Part shown: one piece after another, positions 41,704 to 44,289 of the stretch
Numbering within the stretch: position 1 is the stretch's first letter
How the letters are laid out: the number at the start of each line of letters is the position of its first letter
From: Oscillospiraceae bacterium
Lineage (GTDB): Bacteria > Bacillota > Clostridia > Oscillospirales > Ruminococcaceae
Direction of reading: 5' to 3'
Assembly (NCBI GenBank): GCA_017829005.1
Contig: JAGAJF010000116.1
Coordinates: 1 to 44,289 of the forward strand
DNA: 44,289 nt
Program-made: the position numbers and the translations under genes
Notes under the pieces: generated by a model
The model's database searches: none
Seen by the model: the letters and a program-made list of their open reading frames with translations, nothing else
Told to the model about the DNA's origin: nothing

Positions 41704-44289
41704 TCACTTGCCGTAATACCCCTCGATTATTTCCTCCATATGAATACCCCTGCTTGCCTTGAAGAGGACAACATCGCCTTCTTTAAGCTTGAAGCTCAGG
41801 AAATTGAGTATAGTCTCCTTGTGGTCAGAACAGCAGCAGGGTATTCCCAGAGCTTCTGCGCTCTTTGCCATATACGGGGCATAGTTTCCGTAGCAGACAA
41901 GCATATCTATGCCCTTTTCGGCGGCATATTCGCCCACCCTTTTGTGAAGCTCGGGGGACATTGTGCCAAGCTCAAGCATATCGCCCAGAACAGCAACTCT
42001 CTTTCCACCCGAAGCAGGCTTTGTGTCGCAGAGAACGTCTATTGCCGCCATCATTGAGTTAGGAGCGGCGTTGTAGCAGTCGATGATAAGGGTCTGACCC
42101 TTGCGGTGCTCGATGTGCTGCCTGAGACCGTCAAGGCGGAAGCCTTCAAGCTTTTTGCAGACATCAGTTCCGCTGCAGCCTGCCTTTACAGCCGCCGCAT
42201 ATGCGATAAGAGCGTCAATGACATGATGAACGCCGGGGCAGGGGAGAGTTATCTCGTCAAGCTTTTCCCCGTCCTTTACGATGTCAAAGCGCACCGAGTC
42301 GGTTTCGGAAATGATATTTTCCGCGGTGTAGGTGCATTCCTTGTTTTTGGCGCCGCAGGAAATTACCTCCCTGTCGGTTATCTTCTTTGTGAGAGGATAA
42401 AGAAGAGGGTCATCACCATTTATGATAAGGGGAGCGGAAGGCTCTGCACCCAGAAGTATCTCAAGCTTTGCCTTTAAGATACCCTCCTGTGAGCCTAAAT
42501 TCTCGGCGTGAGACCAGCCGATGTTGGTAATAACCGCAATTGTGGGACGGCAGGTCTTTGAAAGCCTTTCTATCTCCCCGAAGTGGGACATTCCCATCTC
42601 AATGACCGCTGCCTTGTGGTAGGGGGAGAGCTTTAACAGGGTAAAGGGCAAGCCTATCTCGTTATTGTGGTTGCCCTCGGTCTTGAGAGTTTCATACTTC
42701 GAGGAAAGGGCAAGGGCGGTCATTTCTTTAGTGGTTGTCTTGCCCACGCTGCCCGTAATTCCCACAAGCTTGGGAGTAAATTTGCTTCTGTAATGAGCCG
42801 CTATATCGAGAATAGCCCGATGGGTGCTTTCCACCACGATACAAGGCTCCTCGCCTACGGGATATTCGGTTATTGCCGCCACAGCGCCCTTTACTACAGC
42901 GTCATGGACGAAATTATGCCCGTCAAAGCGGTCGCCCTTGAAGGCTATGAAAATGCAGCCGGGGGTGATAGTTCTCGTATCGCTGCTTATGCGGTCGGCG
43001 TTTATAAATCTGGCACTTGTGGGGATATGAGACTTCCTTCCTCCGCAGGCGGCGCATATCTCGTCAATGCTCATACCGCTGCAGAGAGAGGTGCTTTTCG
43101 TTGTATCTGCCTTTGAAAGGCTTGCCAGAGCCTCGGCGCATATCTCACGCTCGTCAAAATGAATGTGAACGTTATCTTTTAGTATCTGATAATCCTCGTG
43201 ACCCTTGCCTGCAAGCACGATAACATCGCCCTTTTTGGCAATTTTCACAGCATGGAAAATAGCCGACCGTCGGTCGGTTATCCGTTCATAGGGAGTGTTG
43301 GAGCCGTCAAGACCGGTGATTATCTCGTCGATAATGGCGTCAGGCTCCTCGTTTCGTGGATTATCCGAGGTCACGATAAGGTAATCCGCATATTGTGCCG
43401 CAGCCTTTGCCATAAGAGGACGCTTGGTCCTGTCACGGTCGCCGCCGCAGCCGAAAAGACAGATAAGCCGTCCCTCGGTATTTTCCTTGATGGAGGGGAG
43501 CATATTTTCCAGAGCATCGGGGGAATGGGCATAGTCGCAGACGATGTAGAAATCCCTTCCTGTGGGGATATTCTCACATCTTCCCCTTACTCCGTTAAAG
43601 CTGTTCACCGCTTCGGTTATCTTGCCGATGGGGACATTTAATTTTGAGCATACAGCAATTGCCGCAGTAGCGTTTGCCACGTTGTATGCGCCCATCATTT
43701 TAAGGTTAAAAGGAAAGCTCTTCCCGGGGATACAGAACCAGAAATGGGCAGCGCCGTCGCTGTATTTTATATGGCTTGCATATACCGATGTGCCGCCCTT
43801 TATGCCATAGGAATACTTGGTGCAGGGAGTTTCCTTGTAAAGCCTTGCGCCGTAATCGTCCTCGGTGTTGATGAAGGCGATTTTGCAGTGATCTGTGAAG
43901 AGCTTCTTCTTGGCGTTGTAGTAGTTTTCCATAGTCTTATGGTAATCGAGGTGATCCTCGGTGAGATTTGTGAAAACGCCGCAGGTGTATACCGCAGGAC
44001 CTATCCTGTTCTGCTCAAGGGCAAAGGAGGAGACCTCCATAACGCAGTATTTGCAGCCCTTATCCACCATTGTGCGGAATATCTCATAAAGCTCAAATAC
44101 CTTCGGTGTGGTGGGGGTGGAGTCGTCCCGTTTCATAGGCTCCTTGCCGCAGAGAGTGCCTGCGGTGCCGATAAGTCCCGCTTTTCCTCCTGCACAGGTG
44201 ATGATGTGATGTATCATCGTTGCCATAGTGGTCTTGCCGTTTGTGCCTGTGATACCCACTAAGATAAGCTCCCTTTCGGGGTGGTCGAA
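41704..44289 (-). CDS. murE-murF: Fused MurE-MurF ligase, 5' end outside the window
   Basis: The frame runs off the right edge; 861 residues are visible, and GTG 44259 is internal. The first ~390 are MurE: P-loop GITGTNGKTTMATM, the substrate-binding carbamylated-lysine region, DNPRNEEP (meso-diaminopimelate-specific form) and GKGHEDYQI. The MurE N-terminal ~100 residues are outside. After a short linker (~residue 400) comes a whole MurF: RISSDTRTITPGCIFIAFKG, P-loop VGITGSVGKTTTKEM, GNHNNEIGLPFTLLKL, VITNIGWSHAENLGS, and DCYNAAPNSMMAAI. The chain would add meso-DAP and then D-Ala-D-Ala, two steps separated by none other. No stop or start separates the halves. Confidence 0.93.
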   Translation of the reverse strand, partial: FDHPERELILVGITGTNGKTTMATMIHHIITCAGGKAGLIGTAGTLCGKEPMKRDDSTPTTPKVFELYEIFRTMVDKGCKYCVMEVSSFALEQNRIGPAVYTCGVFTNLTEDHLDYHKTMENYYNAKKKLFTDHCKIAFINTEDDYGARLYKETPCTKYSYGIKGGTSVYASHIKYSDGAAHFWFCIPGKSFPFNLKMMGAYNVANATAAIAVCSKLNVPIGKITEAVNSFNGVRGRCENIPTGRDFYIVCDYAHSPDALENMLPSIKENTEGRLICLFGCGGDRDRTKRPLMAKAAAQYADYLIVTSDNPRNEEPDAIIDEIITGLDGSNTPYERITDRRSAIFHAVKIAKKGDVIVLAGKGHEDYQILKDNVHIHFDEREICAEALASLSKADTTKSTSLCSGMSIDEICAACGGRKSHIPTSARFINADRISSDTRTITPGCIFIAFKGDRFDGHNFVHDAVVKGAVAAITEYPVGEEPCIVVESTHRAILDIAAHYRSKFTPKLVGITGSVGKTTTKEMTALALSSKYETLKTEGNHNNEIGLPFTLLKLSPYHKAAVIEMGMSHFGEIERLSKTCRPTIAVITNIGWSHAENLGSQEGILKAKLEILLGAEPSAPLIINGDDPLLYPLTKKITDREVISCGAKNKECTYTAENIISETDSVRFDIVKDGEKLDEITLPCPGVHHVIDALIAYAAAVKAGCSGTDVCKKLEGFRLDGLRQHIEHRKGQTLIIDCYNAAPNSMMAAIDVLCDTKPASGGKRVAVLGDMLELGTMSPELHKRVGEYAAEKGIDMLVCYGNYAPYMAKSAEALGIPCCCSDHKETILNFLSFKLKEGDVVLFKASRGIHMEEIIEGYYGK

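Noticed and set aside
1-44289. CRISPR array or defence island
   Set aside because: No regularly spaced repeats or cas genes; the helicase and phosphoesterase pieces are only C-terminal stubs.

Overview
The window looks like chromosome of a Gram-positive, anaerobic Clostridia species, most likely a Ruminococcus-like member of the Oscillospiraceae. This rests on gene content only: SpoVG-, IreB-, PdaA- and YtaF-like genes, a dcw cluster with a MurE of the meso-diaminopimelate type (DNPR motif), A+T-rich promoters of the TTGACA-17-TATAAT type, and strong GGAGG ribosome sites. No tRNA, rRNA or CRISPR array was found.

Left end (1-7300): an accessory, eroded region. It holds small element-type genes, an intact ABC-2 permease whose ATPase partner is reduced to a C-terminal stub, a complete IS1380-type insertion sequence (1749-3211) with 16-bp terminal inverted repeats and a perfect 5-bp target duplication, a SpoVG gene with a broken second SpoVG copy running into a coiled-coil frame, and C-terminal remnants of a metallophosphoesterase and a DUF3427 helicase. 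An intact AAA/DUF4143 ATPase has its own promoter.

Sugar block (7300-22670): a NUDIX hydrolase, then a minus-strand operon for sucrose or fructo-oligosaccharides (binding lipoprotein, two permeases, MsmK-like ATPase, GH32 hydrolase, fructokinase). It diverges from its LacI-type regulator across a promoter region with two inverted copies of a 22-bp operator. A flavodoxin and an iron alcohol dehydrogenase follow. Next is the arabinose locus: araR (TTG start) diverging from araA-araB-araD, with repeated AAATTTGTATTT operators. araA carries one in-frame amber codon exactly where the family has a conserved glutamate, while araB and araD are intact.

Middle (22700-34500): a GNAT protein with tsaE and tsaB; a PdaA-like deacetylase; ireB; a cation diffusion facilitator behind a NiCo (czcD-type) riboswitch with an overlapping intrinsic terminator; a TerD protein; an ECF sigma factor with a membrane-anchored beta-propeller partner; a YtaF/MntP-like membrane protein; birA; and a ferritin-like protein whose ribosome site lies inside a 15-bp inverted repeat.

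Right end (34500-44289): the cell wall and division cluster on the minus strand, transcribed murE-murF (fused, 5' end outside the window), mraY, ftsW, murG, murA, ftsQ, ftsZ. murD, murC, murB and ftsA are absent from this stretch.
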